This document shows, in pieces, positions 26,617-35,089 of a stretch of DNA of 64,000 nucleotides (position 1 is the first letter of the stretch; every line of letters begins with the position of its first letter). The stretch spans positions 186,001 to 250,000 of the forward strand of contig CAIVEW010000044.1 of the NCBI GenBank assembly GCA_903905065.1, given 5' to 3'. The stretch is from an uncultured Bacteroidota bacterium. Its GTDB lineage: Bacteria > Bacteroidota > Bacteroidia > Chitinophagales > Chitinophagaceae. The translations under genes were made by a program, and so were the position numbers. The notes beneath the pieces were generated by a model. The model saw nothing but the letters and a program-made list of their open reading frames with translations. It did not search any database and was not told the DNA's origin.

Positions 26617-27399
26617 CTAATTCCCAATTCCCAAATCCAACTTAATGCTTGTTCCTTTATCTTTTTCTGATGTTACATTCAATGTGCCGTTCAGCAGGCC
26701 GGCGCGCATATGCATATTATTAAGGCCTATGCCGCCGGTAGTTTTTTCACTGGCCACAAAGCCGCTGCCGTTATCGGCAATTGTAACACCAAAAGTCGAG
26801 GGCGTGTAGTCGAGGTACACATCAATGGCTGTTGGCGAGGCATGTTTTACGGCGTTGGCAATCCCTTCCTGTATGATACGAAAGATAAGCAATTCTTTTT
26901 CGCTGCCCAAACTGTATTCCTCGCCCTGCTGATGCAACGTACACTTCATTTCCTTGGCCGAGCGTATATATTCCAGGTCTTTTTCCACCGCATCTGCCAG
27001 GCCGGCATTGCTTACAAAGGCACTGCTCATGGTGTGGCTGATGTTTCGGAGGTCGTTGATGGCCTTGCCGAGGAGATCTGTGCAACTGCTGGCCTTGTTC
27101 ACCGTTTCCTCCTCGTGGCTGCCGCTGCGGATACTATACAACTGCATCTTTACCATACTCAGCAACTGGCCTACATTGTCATGTATTTCCTCACTGAAGT
27201 ACTTGAAAGACTGCTCCTGCACTTCGAGCCGGGAAAGGAGGAGCTGGTTTTGATAATTGTTTTCCATTTGCTGTTTTTCTAAAAGGTGCTGGAAACGCTT
27301 TTTCTTGTGGACGATAAGGAATACGACGAGGGTGAATGCGAAGAGCATCAGTGTTATAGAGCCGATAATGAAAACGATCATTGCATTTGATGGGTTCAT
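26617..27399 (-). CDS. Sensor histidine kinase (HisKA_3 type)
   Basis: 260 residues. One N-terminal transmembrane helix (about 7-31), a coiled linker, dimerisation/phosphoacceptor domain with H73 in EEIHDNVGQLLSMVK, then HATPase with RIIQEGIANAVKHA (N box), DNGSGF and TTGGIGLNNMHMR. It has no sensor domain of its own, so it probably senses through a partner. It overlaps the stop of the upstream membrane-protein gene in ATGA, a translational-coupling arrangement. Confidence 0.92.
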   Translation of the reverse strand: MNPSNAMIVFIIGSITLMLFAFTLVVFLIVHKKKRFQHLLEKQQMENNYQNQLLLSRLEVQEQSFKYFSEEIHDNVGQLLSMVKMQLYSIRSGSHEEETVNKASSCTDLLGKAINDLRNISHTMSSAFVSNAGLADAVEKDLEYIRSAKEMKCTLHQQGEEYSLGSEKELLIFRIIQEGIANAVKHASPTAIDVYLDYTPSTFGVTIADNGSGFVASEKTTGGIGLNNMHMRAGLLNGTLNVTSEKDKGTSIKLDLGIGN

Positions 27400-28061
27400 T
27401 TTTTTACCATTTTAGGATAAAAAAAGAACACCGAGCCAATGCCTACATAAACACAAATGTTGATGATCACCTGTATATTTTGCGCAATATCCATGAGTTT
27501 CACATTCTTAGATATGGGAACGATGTACGCCCAAAAAAAGAAAGTGCCACTATACAGAATTAAGAAAAATACCCAAAACCAGAAATAAGGATCATTATGA
27601 ACAACAGTTACAAAGTCGTCGGCCAGGATCGTATATAGCGAATACAACGACATAGCGATAACACACATGCTTTCCAGTATGAACATGTTCGAATTAAGTC
27701 CGGTTTTGGGTTGCAGAAAAACTAAATTGCAATAACCTAATGTGGGCAGTACAATCGCGGACAAGAGGATGTAAAGCCGTTTCCTGCTAAAGTTTACAGT
27801 ATTGAGAAAAAATACTGTGATAATGAAAAATTCTACAACGCAATAAACATGATACAGCGGCATGGTATTAAAATTAAAGCGTTTGCTGATGTAAACAAGT
27901 ATCTCATTGATTGCGCCTGTTACCATACATAGATACATTATTTTAATTCCTTTGTCAAATAATTGAAATCTGAATGACCCAATTACAATTACTAAAATAA
28001 GAGCAGTATAATATGAGTAATCTAAGATCATCTTACTTTTCGGTATTATCCATTCAAACAA
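27396..28061 (-). CDS. Polytopic membrane protein, likely input module of the kinase
   Basis: 221 residues with about six transmembrane helices (LILVIVIGSF, MYLCMVTGAINEILVYI, VVEFFIITVFFL, LYILLSAIVLPTLGY, MFILESMCVIAMSLY, FWFWVFFLILYSGTFFFW and a last one near the end). No family recognised. Its TGA overlaps the kinase ATG (ATGA at 27399-27396), and the secreted-protein gene ends 9 bases upstream of it. This coupling makes it a good candidate for the sensor or signal-transmission part of the kinase. AT-rich compared with flanking genes. Confidence 0.75.
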   Translation of the reverse strand: MFEWIIPKSKMILDYSYYTALILVIVIGSFRFQLFDKGIKIMYLCMVTGAINEILVYISKRFNFNTMPLYHVYCVVEFFIITVFFLNTVNFSRKRLYILLSAIVLPTLGYCNLVFLQPKTGLNSNMFILESMCVIAMSLYSLYTILADDFVTVVHNDPYFWFWVFFLILYSGTFFFWAYIVPISKNVKLMDIAQNIQVIINICVYVGIGSVFFFYPKMVKK

Positions 28062-28070
28062 TTCGATGCA

Positions 28071-29261
28071 TTATTTTTTAATTGTATATTTTCGATTGTA
28101 TATTCTATTGTATCTGTTGCCATACCTGGTATGTTGCCTCTGATGCTTATTTTGCATTCTCTTTACCCTCGCTGTTTTGCATTGTTTTTGTTTTGGAATA
28201 TTTCTTTTTATGGGGTCATGTTTTCCGCGGATTTTGTTTAAATCTTCTAAATATTTCAAATCCTGAGGGTTTTTTGTTTTCTTCAGGTCGTCTAAATATT
28301 TTTTATACTCATTCAATATTTTGAGGTACGCGGGACTTTTTCCTTTTGCCAGTATGCTGTTTACAGCCTGACCCTGATAGTCAATCAGATTGTCATATTG
28401 AATACCACATTCAGGGCAAGGCCGGCATGCTTCGAAAGACATTGGGTGGTTGCCAAATACGGTCAATGCACTAGTGCCATTAACCGGAATGTGATTCCCA
28501 TTTACATCTAAGCCCATGAATATTAGCGTATAATTTTCCTGATTTAGGTTGGCATTAAGGTTTGCGTTTTCACCTAAATAGATTTGTAAGTAAGGAACTG
28601 TAGGCGTTGAGTTTAATAGAAAACTTCTCAGCTTTTCCGCATTAAATGAAAAGGATTGTATATAATCGTTTTCGTTTGCGTTGCTATATATGTTTTGATA
28701 TGCGACTATCCACGGTTTATAAGTCGATATTGGCTGAAGCAAACTGATTGCTGTTATCGTGGGCGTAGCAGCAGGAATTAAAGTACTGCTTGCATCAAAA
28801 TTATCAGGAATGTATGCATCCGGCATTGGTGATGGGGAAGTTGGAGTTGGTGTAGTTGAAGACGTCATTGTTGAATTCAGACATGGGACAAATGCACTGG
28901 AATAATTGGGGTCATGCATCAGTATTGGCCCACCGGGAACAACGGGGGCGGGAATTGTAGGAACAATAATTAATTGGACTGTATTTGTAGCATCTGTGGG
29001 GTCAATACCAAAATACACATGAAAATAACTAGTAACACCATCTAACCAAGAGCTATTAAAGTAATTAATTATGTCATCGGTGTTAATGATGTATGATGAT
29101 GGCCTGCCGTCTGGTGCTGGGTTATCAAGATATTGTTGTATATAGTTATGAGAATTTAATCTGCTTGTATTAGAATTTATAGTTGGTAACGGTGCTAACA
29201 CTTGTGCGTTACAAAGATTACAGGCGCAAAGAAGTAGAATGCAAAAAACTTTCTTTTTCAT
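28071..29261 (-). CDS. Secreted protein of unknown function with basic C-terminus
   Basis: 396 residues. Signal peptide MKKKVFCILLLCACNLCNA. Residues about 20-290 are Asn/Thr/Pro-rich with a low-complexity TSSTTPTPTSPSPMP segment. CRPCPECG (about 293-300) is a possible zinc or disulfide knot. The last 60 residues are very basic (KQKQCKTARVKRMQNKHQRQ). No family recognised and no T9SS sorting domain. First gene of the cluster with a membrane protein, kinase and response regulator. Clearly more AT-rich than the 30-36 kb genes, suggesting different ancestry. Confidence 0.7.
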   Translation of the reverse strand: MKKKVFCILLLCACNLCNAQVLAPLPTINSNTSRLNSHNYIQQYLDNPAPDGRPSSYIINTDDIINYFNSSWLDGVTSYFHVYFGIDPTDATNTVQLIIVPTIPAPVVPGGPILMHDPNYSSAFVPCLNSTMTSSTTPTPTSPSPMPDAYIPDNFDASSTLIPAATPTITAISLLQPISTYKPWIVAYQNIYSNANENDYIQSFSFNAEKLRSFLLNSTPTVPYLQIYLGENANLNANLNQENYTLIFMGLDVNGNHIPVNGTSALTVFGNHPMSFEACRPCPECGIQYDNLIDYQGQAVNSILAKGKSPAYLKILNEYKKYLDDLKKTKNPQDLKYLEDLNKIRGKHDPIKRNIPKQKQCKTARVKRMQNKHQRQHTRYGNRYNRIYNRKYTIKK

Positions 29262-29562
29262 GATTGTGTGTTTTTTAAGTGTGAGAAAATAAATATACTT
29301 TGTTTGGTTGATAAATTATAATCTATCCGGATTAATAATGTAAAAGTAATGGGTAGCCAGGCTAGTGCGCACCGTATTTTTCCCGTATTTCTTTAATGTT
29401 GATTAAAACGGGTTTTTTCCCGTTCCCTTACCGCGTAAAACAACGCCATTTAATAGAGGTAAAACACTACTGAAAACCGCTATAATACGGGACTCAAAGG
29501 CTTATTACTGAAGGAAATTTGTGTAAGAATTTAATCAGTTCAAACATAAAAATCTCCAGTTT
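29262..29562. other. Upstream region of the secreted/two-component cluster
   Basis: AT-rich. Contains TATATTTA on the minus strand shortly before the 29261 start (7 of 8 to the -7 consensus), repeated CCCGTATT words near 29370-29390 and again as AATACGGG near 29487, and a small AACGGG/CCCGTT hairpin at 29407-29424. The repeated word could be an operator; this is inference. Confidence 0.35.
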
Positions 29563-29916
29563 ATGAAACCCCAGGCCCCAGTAAAAGCGATCAAGATAGC
29601 CGCTGAAAAAGCAGGCCCATGCCAGGCATTCTTCCGAGTTGTAGTCCTGGCGCAGCGTGCAAGGCTGCTAAGGGCAATGCACTACAAGGCGTGTATTTTG
29701 ATCTTAGTGTGCATTTTACTGCCTGGTTATGGCGACAACTATGTTACCTACGCGGTAGGTGCTGTGGCGGCATACACTAGCGGAAGGACGCCAATAAACA
29801 ATATGGCAGCAAAAAAACATGTAGTAAACGAATCTGTAGCACCCGAACGGTGTAACAAACAGAGCAGTACTTGCACAAAAAGCGAAGGAATAACGGATGG
29901 CTCATTGTGGAACTGA
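29563..29916 (+). CDS. Doubtful small protein
   Basis: A 117-residue frame with a basic N-terminus, one hydrophobic stretch (KACILILVCILLPGYG) and a polar Cys-containing tail. No recognised motif, and no -7 element at the right place. Codon choice looks similar to neighbouring genes, which is the only support. It may be a non-coding stretch between the divergent loci. Confidence 0.3.
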   Translation: MKPQAPVKAIKIAAEKAGPCQAFFRVVVLAQRARLLRAMHYKACILILVCILLPGYGDNYVTYAVGAVAAYTSGRTPINNMAAKKHVVNESVAPERCNKQSSTCTKSEGITDGSLWN

Positions 29917-29940
29917 GCGATGCCCGGTTTGGGAATTACC

Positions 29941-29967
29941 TGTCGCACACTTTGAAAGTGTGCGACA
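29941..29967. repeat. Perfect palindrome, 13-bp arms, 1-nt centre
   Basis: TGTCGCACACTTT and its exact reverse complement are separated by a single G (29954). Same geometry as 772-806 but different sequence. Located 75 bases before the GHL10 gene. Elements like this are often REP/RAYT-associated or mobile hairpins; no transposase is nearby. Confidence 0.75.
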
Positions 29968-30041
29968 CGTGTGTATAGCCTTGGTATCTTTTTTATACTT
30001 TCACATACGAATAGGCCACGCAGGGCCAAGAAATAAAAACT

Positions 30042-31556
30042 ATGCAGCGATCGCTTGTCACTTTTCTTTTTTCTCTATTAGCAATAACCACACTTCATGC
30101 ACAGTCGCCGAAGCGGGAGTTTCGGGCTGCATGGATCGCCTCTGTAAGCAATATAGACTGGCCTTCTAAGCCGGGCCTGCCCGCTATAGAGCAGCAACAG
30201 CAGTTTATAGAAAGGCTGGACCAACTGAAGCGGCTGGGCTGCAACGCGGTGATCGTGCAGATACGCCCCTGCGCGGATGCGTTGTATGACTCCAAAATAG
30301 AACCGTGGAGCAACTATCTATCCGGCAGGCAGGGGGAGGCGCCATTCCCTTATTATGATCCATTGGTTTTCATGATCGCGGAGACACACAAGCGCAACAT
30401 GGAATTTCATGCGTGGTTCAACCCCTACCGTGCCCTGATGGACAGCAAGCAGCATTCGCCCTCACCAAAGCATGTAACACGGACCCATCCGGAATGGATC
30501 GTAAACTATGGGGGGCAGTCGATAATAGACCCGGGCATCCCTGAGGCAAGACAGTATGTGATAGATGTGATCACCGATGTTGTAAAACGCTACGACATAG
30601 ATGCTGTGCATCTCGACGATTATTTTTATCCGTACCGCGTAGCGCATTCAGAATTTGGGGATGGTAAAAGCTATGCCAAGTACGGGCAGGGCGCTAACCG
30701 GGACGACTGGCGGCGAAACAATGTGAGCTTATTTATTTCGCTGCTCAATACTAATATTAAGCATATAAAGCCATACGTGAAATTGGGTGTGAGCCCGTTT
30801 GGCATCTGGCGCAACAGTGATAAAGACCCCGAAGGGTCGAACACAAAGGGTGGTCAGACAAACTATGATGACCTGTATGCGGATGTACTACTGTGGATGC
30901 AGAAGGGGTGGGTGGACTACCTGCTGCCACAACTATATTGGGAGCACACCAGCCACGCTGCGCCATTCTCTGTGCTGATGCCCTGGTGGTATGGGCATTG
31001 CTACCGGCGGCATGTGTATTATGGGCTGGCGCCCTACCGTATGGTGACCGCCAAAAGTGGTGCATGGGCGGGAGGCGTAAAAGAACTGATGTGGCAGCTT
31101 AGGGATATACGTGGCCAGTGCCCTAATTCGGGATATGCGTTTTTTAGTGCAGCAAGTTTTGACAAGATCAAGGCGCCACTGAAAGACAGCCTCCAATATG
31201 GGTTCAATAAATATCCTGCTTTAATACCACCTATGGACTGGCTGGACAGCATACCTCCTGCGGCACCTGTGGTGAACTTGCTTATTACCGGACATTCCGC
31301 GACCTTGAATTGGAAGGAAAACAATCCGCAGAAGGAGCCGTTGCGTTATGTAGTATACCGCTTCGTGAACGGCGAACCGGTGAACCTGGAGCGAAACGAC
31401 CGGATCTTATCTATACAGCAAGGAACAGAATATGTAGACCCGGATATAGAAAAATATAAGTCGTGTACCTACCTGGTTACTGCGCTGGACCGGTTGTGGA
31501 ATGAGAGCAAGCCCAGTGAAAAGGTGAGCGGGAGCCTGAACCAGGGTATGAAATGA
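30042..31556 (+). CDS. GHL10 (DUF187) family glycosyl hydrolase-like protein
   Basis: 504 residues with a signal peptide ending about residue 20 (LHAQ). The GHL10 barrel starts at FRAAWIASVSNIDWPSKPG and continues with CNAVIVQIRPCADALYDS, FHAWFNPYRAL, AVHLDDYFYPY and LGVSPFGIWRN. A fibronectin-III-like domain (about 405-495) ends the protein. The E. coli relative YngK/DigH cleaves denuded peptidoglycan glycans; the same activity is likely but unproven. Periplasmic or surface. Confidence 0.88.
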   Translation: MQRSLVTFLFSLLAITTLHAQSPKREFRAAWIASVSNIDWPSKPGLPAIEQQQQFIERLDQLKRLGCNAVIVQIRPCADALYDSKIEPWSNYLSGRQGEAPFPYYDPLVFMIAETHKRNMEFHAWFNPYRALMDSKQHSPSPKHVTRTHPEWIVNYGGQSIIDPGIPEARQYVIDVITDVVKRYDIDAVHLDDYFYPYRVAHSEFGDGKSYAKYGQGANRDDWRRNNVSLFISLLNTNIKHIKPYVKLGVSPFGIWRNSDKDPEGSNTKGGQTNYDDLYADVLLWMQKGWVDYLLPQLYWEHTSHAAPFSVLMPWWYGHCYRRHVYYGLAPYRMVTAKSGAWAGGVKELMWQLRDIRGQCPNSGYAFFSAASFDKIKAPLKDSLQYGFNKYPALIPPMDWLDSIPPAAPVVNLLITGHSATLNWKENNPQKEPLRYVVYRFVNGEPVNLERNDRILSIQQGTEYVDPDIEKYKSCTYLVTALDRLWNESKPSEKVSGSLNQGMK

Positions 31557-31596
31557 TCAGGTTAAAGGTTTAAAGAGGTTTTTTGATTTTTTGTAA

Positions 31597-31616
31597 AGAC
31601 GCAATGCATTGCGTCT
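31597..31616. repeat. Perfect 20-bp palindrome
   Basis: AGACGCAATGCATTGCGTCT is fully self-complementary with no loop. It lies between the convergent stops of the GHL10 and TPR-membrane genes. The same core is a widely iterated intergenic word in several phyla as I recall it; here it is a single copy. Confidence 0.7.
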
Positions 31617-31639
31617 CCTACACAATAGCCTGAACGACC

Positions 31640-33565
31640 TCATCGTTTCTTTGCCTGCTCCATTTTTTTGCGCTTCAGCTTCGCTACGAAATCGGGGGAG
31701 GCTTTGTAGCCGAGGTTGAGGGCGAGGTCCATGCAGTAGACGGCCATAGAGTCCTTGCCGATGGAATCGTAAGCGACACTTAGATTATACGCTGCGGACA
31801 TCTGTATGTCTTTGGCATTTAGCGTCAGCACCTTACTCCAGTCTTCTATGGCCTTCGGCATATCATTTTTACCAAAGCGCGCTACGCCTCTATAGAAGTG
31901 GTAACCGGCATTGTCTGGGTTCATCTCGATCAGTACATCATACTGGTTCAGTGCTGCATCATATTTTTGCTGCTGCACGAACTCAAAGCCTTTAGCCGCT
32001 ATTTTCTGCTGCATATCGGGGCTCAGTTTTGGCACAGCGCCGTTTGCGCCAGAGATATTTTGGGGTAACGCAGGCACGGGTACCGGCGCCCCCTGTGGGC
32101 GCAATTGTGCCGACTGTTCAAATGCGTCCGAAGCGTTTTTATAGTCATTCTTCATGGTGTATGCCCGGCCAATATTGTTATACACTTTTGCATCTGCTGA
32201 ACGCAGTTTCACGAGCACGTTATAGTCTGCAAGAGCTTTATCAGGCATTCCCTTGTCCATGTAATAGTTGCCCCGCCATTTGTAAGAGAGCAGCGCACGG
32301 TAAGGATATTTTTCAATAGCGTCTGAAAGCAGGGTTTCCGCGTCGTGCCATACATAGGTGCGCTCATAGCACATATACGCGAGTATGCCCGACACCAGTA
32401 GCAGCAGCGATATGAGTGCGGTTTTGAAAGCGGGCACCTTTTTGATGAGCTCGTAAAGAAAGAAAGCGATCATGAAAAAGAGACCGAAGTAGGCCACATA
32501 AGAATAGCGGTCGGCCATGATGGCTGCACCAACGGAGATGAACTGCAGCACAAATACAATATTGGCAAAGAAAAACCCGAAACCGAACGCCGCTATGCGG
32601 AAATAGAACCGGTTTGATTTGTATGCGAGATAAAGTAATGCCGTCGGGATGCCGATTGCAATGAGCGGCGCTGCATAATATATGCCGGGCAAGTAGCCGG
32701 TAGTGTAGCGGTAAGGGTAAGGGTAAAAAGTGGAGAGATAACCAGGGTTAAATATCTTAGACAGATACATCACAAATCCATAGGCGGCATACATGATGCG
32801 TTCTGTGACCATAAGCGTGCTAAAAGATGCGATAGCGCCTGTTTTGTTTTGGGTATAGAAGGCCATGGAGCCGCATATGAGCGAGAATAAAAAGAAAATG
32901 ATCTTTTCGGTAAGCAGTTTTTTGTTCCATGGGCGCTGCAGCAAAATATCTACACACAACAGAGACAGCGGCAAAACAACAGCCATTGGCTTGGACAGGC
33001 AGGACGCTATGAAGAGAAAGAAAGTAGCCAGGTACCATTTTCGCTCCTCTGTATCCGTATATCTAAGGTAACATAGCAGCGCACAGAGATAGAAAAATGC
33101 ATAGAGCACGTCTTTACGTTCCGCGATCCATGCCACAGACTCCACATGCATTGGGTGGATACCGAACCACAATGCACCAAAGGAAGCAATGAATAGTTTT
33201 CCTGATTCATCAATTTTGAGCCGTGCGCAAAGCGCGAGAATGAGCAGGAATACGAGGATCACATTAATGACGTGAATGATGATATTAGTACAGTAGTATG
33301 ATGTGGGGTTGAGGCCGGCGAAATAGTAATTCACAGCGAGCGATAACATGCATAGCGGATGGTAATTATTTTTAGTGATGTCTTCGGTGAAAATAACTTT
33401 GAGGTTGTGCGGTGTAAAGGCCTTAATATATGGGTCGTTAGTGACGTAAAAATCATCGTCCCAGTTGGTGAACTGATTGTGCAGGGTATACGAAAAACAG
33501 ATAAAGGTGAGCAGGCAGACGCCGCCAATGATCCACACCTTTTTGTCAAGGACAAATTTCTTCAT
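31640..33565 (-). CDS. TMTC-like GT-C membrane protein with C-terminal TPRs
   Basis: 641 residues. The first helix (about 10-28) is followed by the acidic loop FTNWDDDFYVTNDPY, typical of GT-C glycosyltransferases that use polyprenyl-phosphate sugars. HPMHVESVAWIAERKDVLYA is characteristic of the TMTC branch. About ten helices extend to residue 400, then TPR units about 410-640 (ALADYNVLVKLRSADAKVYN and the following block, AALNQYDVLIEMNPDNAGYH). Likely transfers a mannose-type sugar to proteins outside the membrane; substrate is inference. Confidence 0.8.
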   Translation of the reverse strand: MKKFVLDKKVWIIGGVCLLTFICFSYTLHNQFTNWDDDFYVTNDPYIKAFTPHNLKVIFTEDITKNNYHPLCMLSLAVNYYFAGLNPTSYYCTNIIIHVINVILVFLLILALCARLKIDESGKLFIASFGALWFGIHPMHVESVAWIAERKDVLYAFFYLCALLCYLRYTDTEERKWYLATFFLFIASCLSKPMAVVLPLSLLCVDILLQRPWNKKLLTEKIIFFLFSLICGSMAFYTQNKTGAIASFSTLMVTERIMYAAYGFVMYLSKIFNPGYLSTFYPYPYRYTTGYLPGIYYAAPLIAIGIPTALLYLAYKSNRFYFRIAAFGFGFFFANIVFVLQFISVGAAIMADRYSYVAYFGLFFMIAFFLYELIKKVPAFKTALISLLLLVSGILAYMCYERTYVWHDAETLLSDAIEKYPYRALLSYKWRGNYYMDKGMPDKALADYNVLVKLRSADAKVYNNIGRAYTMKNDYKNASDAFEQSAQLRPQGAPVPVPALPQNISGANGAVPKLSPDMQQKIAAKGFEFVQQQKYDAALNQYDVLIEMNPDNAGYHFYRGVARFGKNDMPKAIEDWSKVLTLNAKDIQMSAAYNLSVAYDSIGKDSMAVYCMDLALNLGYKASPDFVAKLKRKKMEQAKKR

Positions 33566-33595
33566 GGTTTACCGGAGTGGCTTTAAAAATAATAT

Positions 33596-34399
33596 TTATT
33601 CCAGTATTTTTTCCAGTGCAGCTATGTAGTCTGGATTGTGTGTGAAACGGGCATGCCCCTGACCCGGTAATGTGATCAGTTCGTCGCCGGGTTTACAATC
33701 GGCGATCAGCTTTACTGATGAGCCGTAGTAAATGACATTATCGGCGTCGCCATGAAAAATATACACAGGCGCCTTTACCTCTTTCAAATATTTATCGGTG
33801 TTAAGTGGGAAACGCAGGAGCACAGTAGGCAGGAAAGGATATGTCCTTTTCATCATGTCCGTCATACTATAGTAAGGTGCCTGCAGTATGAGCGTTTCCG
33901 GGTGATTTCTCGCGGCAAGCATAGCAGCAGGGCATGTGCCGATGGAAAATCCGAGGATAATGATCTTATTTTCAGGGTACAATGAGCGTAGACTATCGTA
34001 GACCACCTGAACGTCATCGAAAAGCTGTTTTTCGGATGATATTTTGCCGTCACTCTTTCCATAGCCCCTATAGTCGAGAATGAAGAGATCATAACAAAGA
34101 TCGGTGTACAGGGATGCAATGTCTCCCCATGTATCCAATGCGCCGCCGTTGCCATGAAGGTAAAAGATGAGCCCTTTGGAGGAGTCCGATTTAAAAAGCA
34201 GGCCATCTAAAGTGGCCCCGTCTGTTTTTATTTTTTTTTCTGTGAATTTTCCGTGGAATTTGAACTGGTAATTGTCGGCGAGTTTGGTGGGTGCAAAAAG
34301 AATGTCGGCCTGTTTGGAATAAAAATAAGAACATACTCCTATGTATAAGACCAGCACAATTGCGGCTGCCCATAGCAGGATCTTTTTGAGTAACCTCAT
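33596..34399 (-). CDS. Membrane-anchored alpha/beta hydrolase (BEM46-like)
   Basis: 267 residues. N-terminal membrane helix (about 5-25). Catalytic elements are the oxyanion HGNGG, nucleophile serine in GFSIGTCPA, the acid in FHGDADNVI and the histidine in GQGHARF. Its ATG overlaps the stop of the receiver gene by one base (TGATG), so translation is coupled. Substrate unknown; serine hydrolases of this group are often lipases, thioesterases or peptidases. Confidence 0.87.
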   Translation of the reverse strand: MRLLKKILLWAAAIVLVLYIGVCSYFYSKQADILFAPTKLADNYQFKFHGKFTEKKIKTDGATLDGLLFKSDSSKGLIFYLHGNGGALDTWGDIASLYTDLCYDLFILDYRGYGKSDGKISSEKQLFDDVQVVYDSLRSLYPENKIIILGFSIGTCPAAMLAARNHPETLILQAPYYSMTDMMKRTYPFLPTVLLRFPLNTDKYLKEVKAPVYIFHGDADNVIYYGSSVKLIADCKPGDELITLPGQGHARFTHNPDYIAALEKILE

Positions 34400-34824
34400 C
34401 AGGAATTAGCGGCAGTCTCGACGAAATACTGGTCCAGTTTTTCTTTATCCAACGGTTTTTCCATAAAACAGGAAACATACTGGCTTGACCTCGCCCGCAG
34501 GTGATCATTGACATCGGCAGACGAGGAGATCATGGCAATAATGCAATTTCTCTTTACGCGTTCGGGCAGTGAATTGTAACTTTCCAGGAAGCCAAAGCCA
34601 TCCATCACAGGCATCCGGATATCCAGGAATATGACTTCCGGCAATTCTTCGCTATTTTCGACAGACTGCAGGTATTCCAGCGCTGATATGGCAGACTCCA
34701 TCAGCAAAACTTCTTCTGCGAAGAAAGATCTTTTTATTATCCGGTCTGCAACAAAGCGGTCGATGCGGGAATCATCGATCACCATCGCTCTGTGGTGCTT
34801 AAAAGAATTGTTTGTCTCTGTCAT
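34399..34824 (-). CDS. Single-domain response regulator (CheY-like)
   Basis: 141 residues, receiver only. DD at 17-18 (VIDDSRIDR), phosphoacceptor D68 (IFLDIRMPVMDG), switch serine region MISSSADV and lysine K123 (MEKPLDKEKL). Similar in style to the receiver at 15307-15726, including the terminal KPL motif. No kinase adjacent; coupled to the hydrolase gene by a TGATG overlap. Confidence 0.9.
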   Translation of the reverse strand: MTETNNSFKHHRAMVIDDSRIDRFVADRIIKRSFFAEEVLLMESAISALEYLQSVENSEELPEVIFLDIRMPVMDGFGFLESYNSLPERVKRNCIIAMISSSADVNDHLRARSSQYVSCFMEKPLDKEKLDQYFVETAANS

Positions 34825-35065
34825 AACTGTGGAAATAAAATATGGGGTATATATTTTTTGGCTACGCTAAAATTAACTTAGTATGCCGTAAACAGTATAC
34901 AATACTCTGCAAGATAATAAAATGCAGTTATAAAAGTATACGGATGCATATTTTGTGTATCGTTAAATTACATTTATGGAAAGGCGTACAAAACACAATG
35001 TTAATAACCTGTGTATTTTTACAATGCGGTAACAATGGGGTGGTAGTACGGCATGTTATTTTCAG

Positions 35066-35073
35066 TAACTTTG
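35066..35073 (+). promoter_or_regulatory. -7 promoter element of the TPR gene
   Basis: TAACTTTG matches TAnnTTTG exactly and ends 16 bases before the ATG at 35090. No clear -33 TTTG. Confidence 0.5.
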
Positions 35074-35089
35074 GTAAAACCAGACGCAT

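Noticed and set aside
29748-30029. 93-residue minus-strand open frame
   Set aside because: It covers the perfect palindrome at 29941-29967 and opposes the other doubtful frame; no supporting motif.
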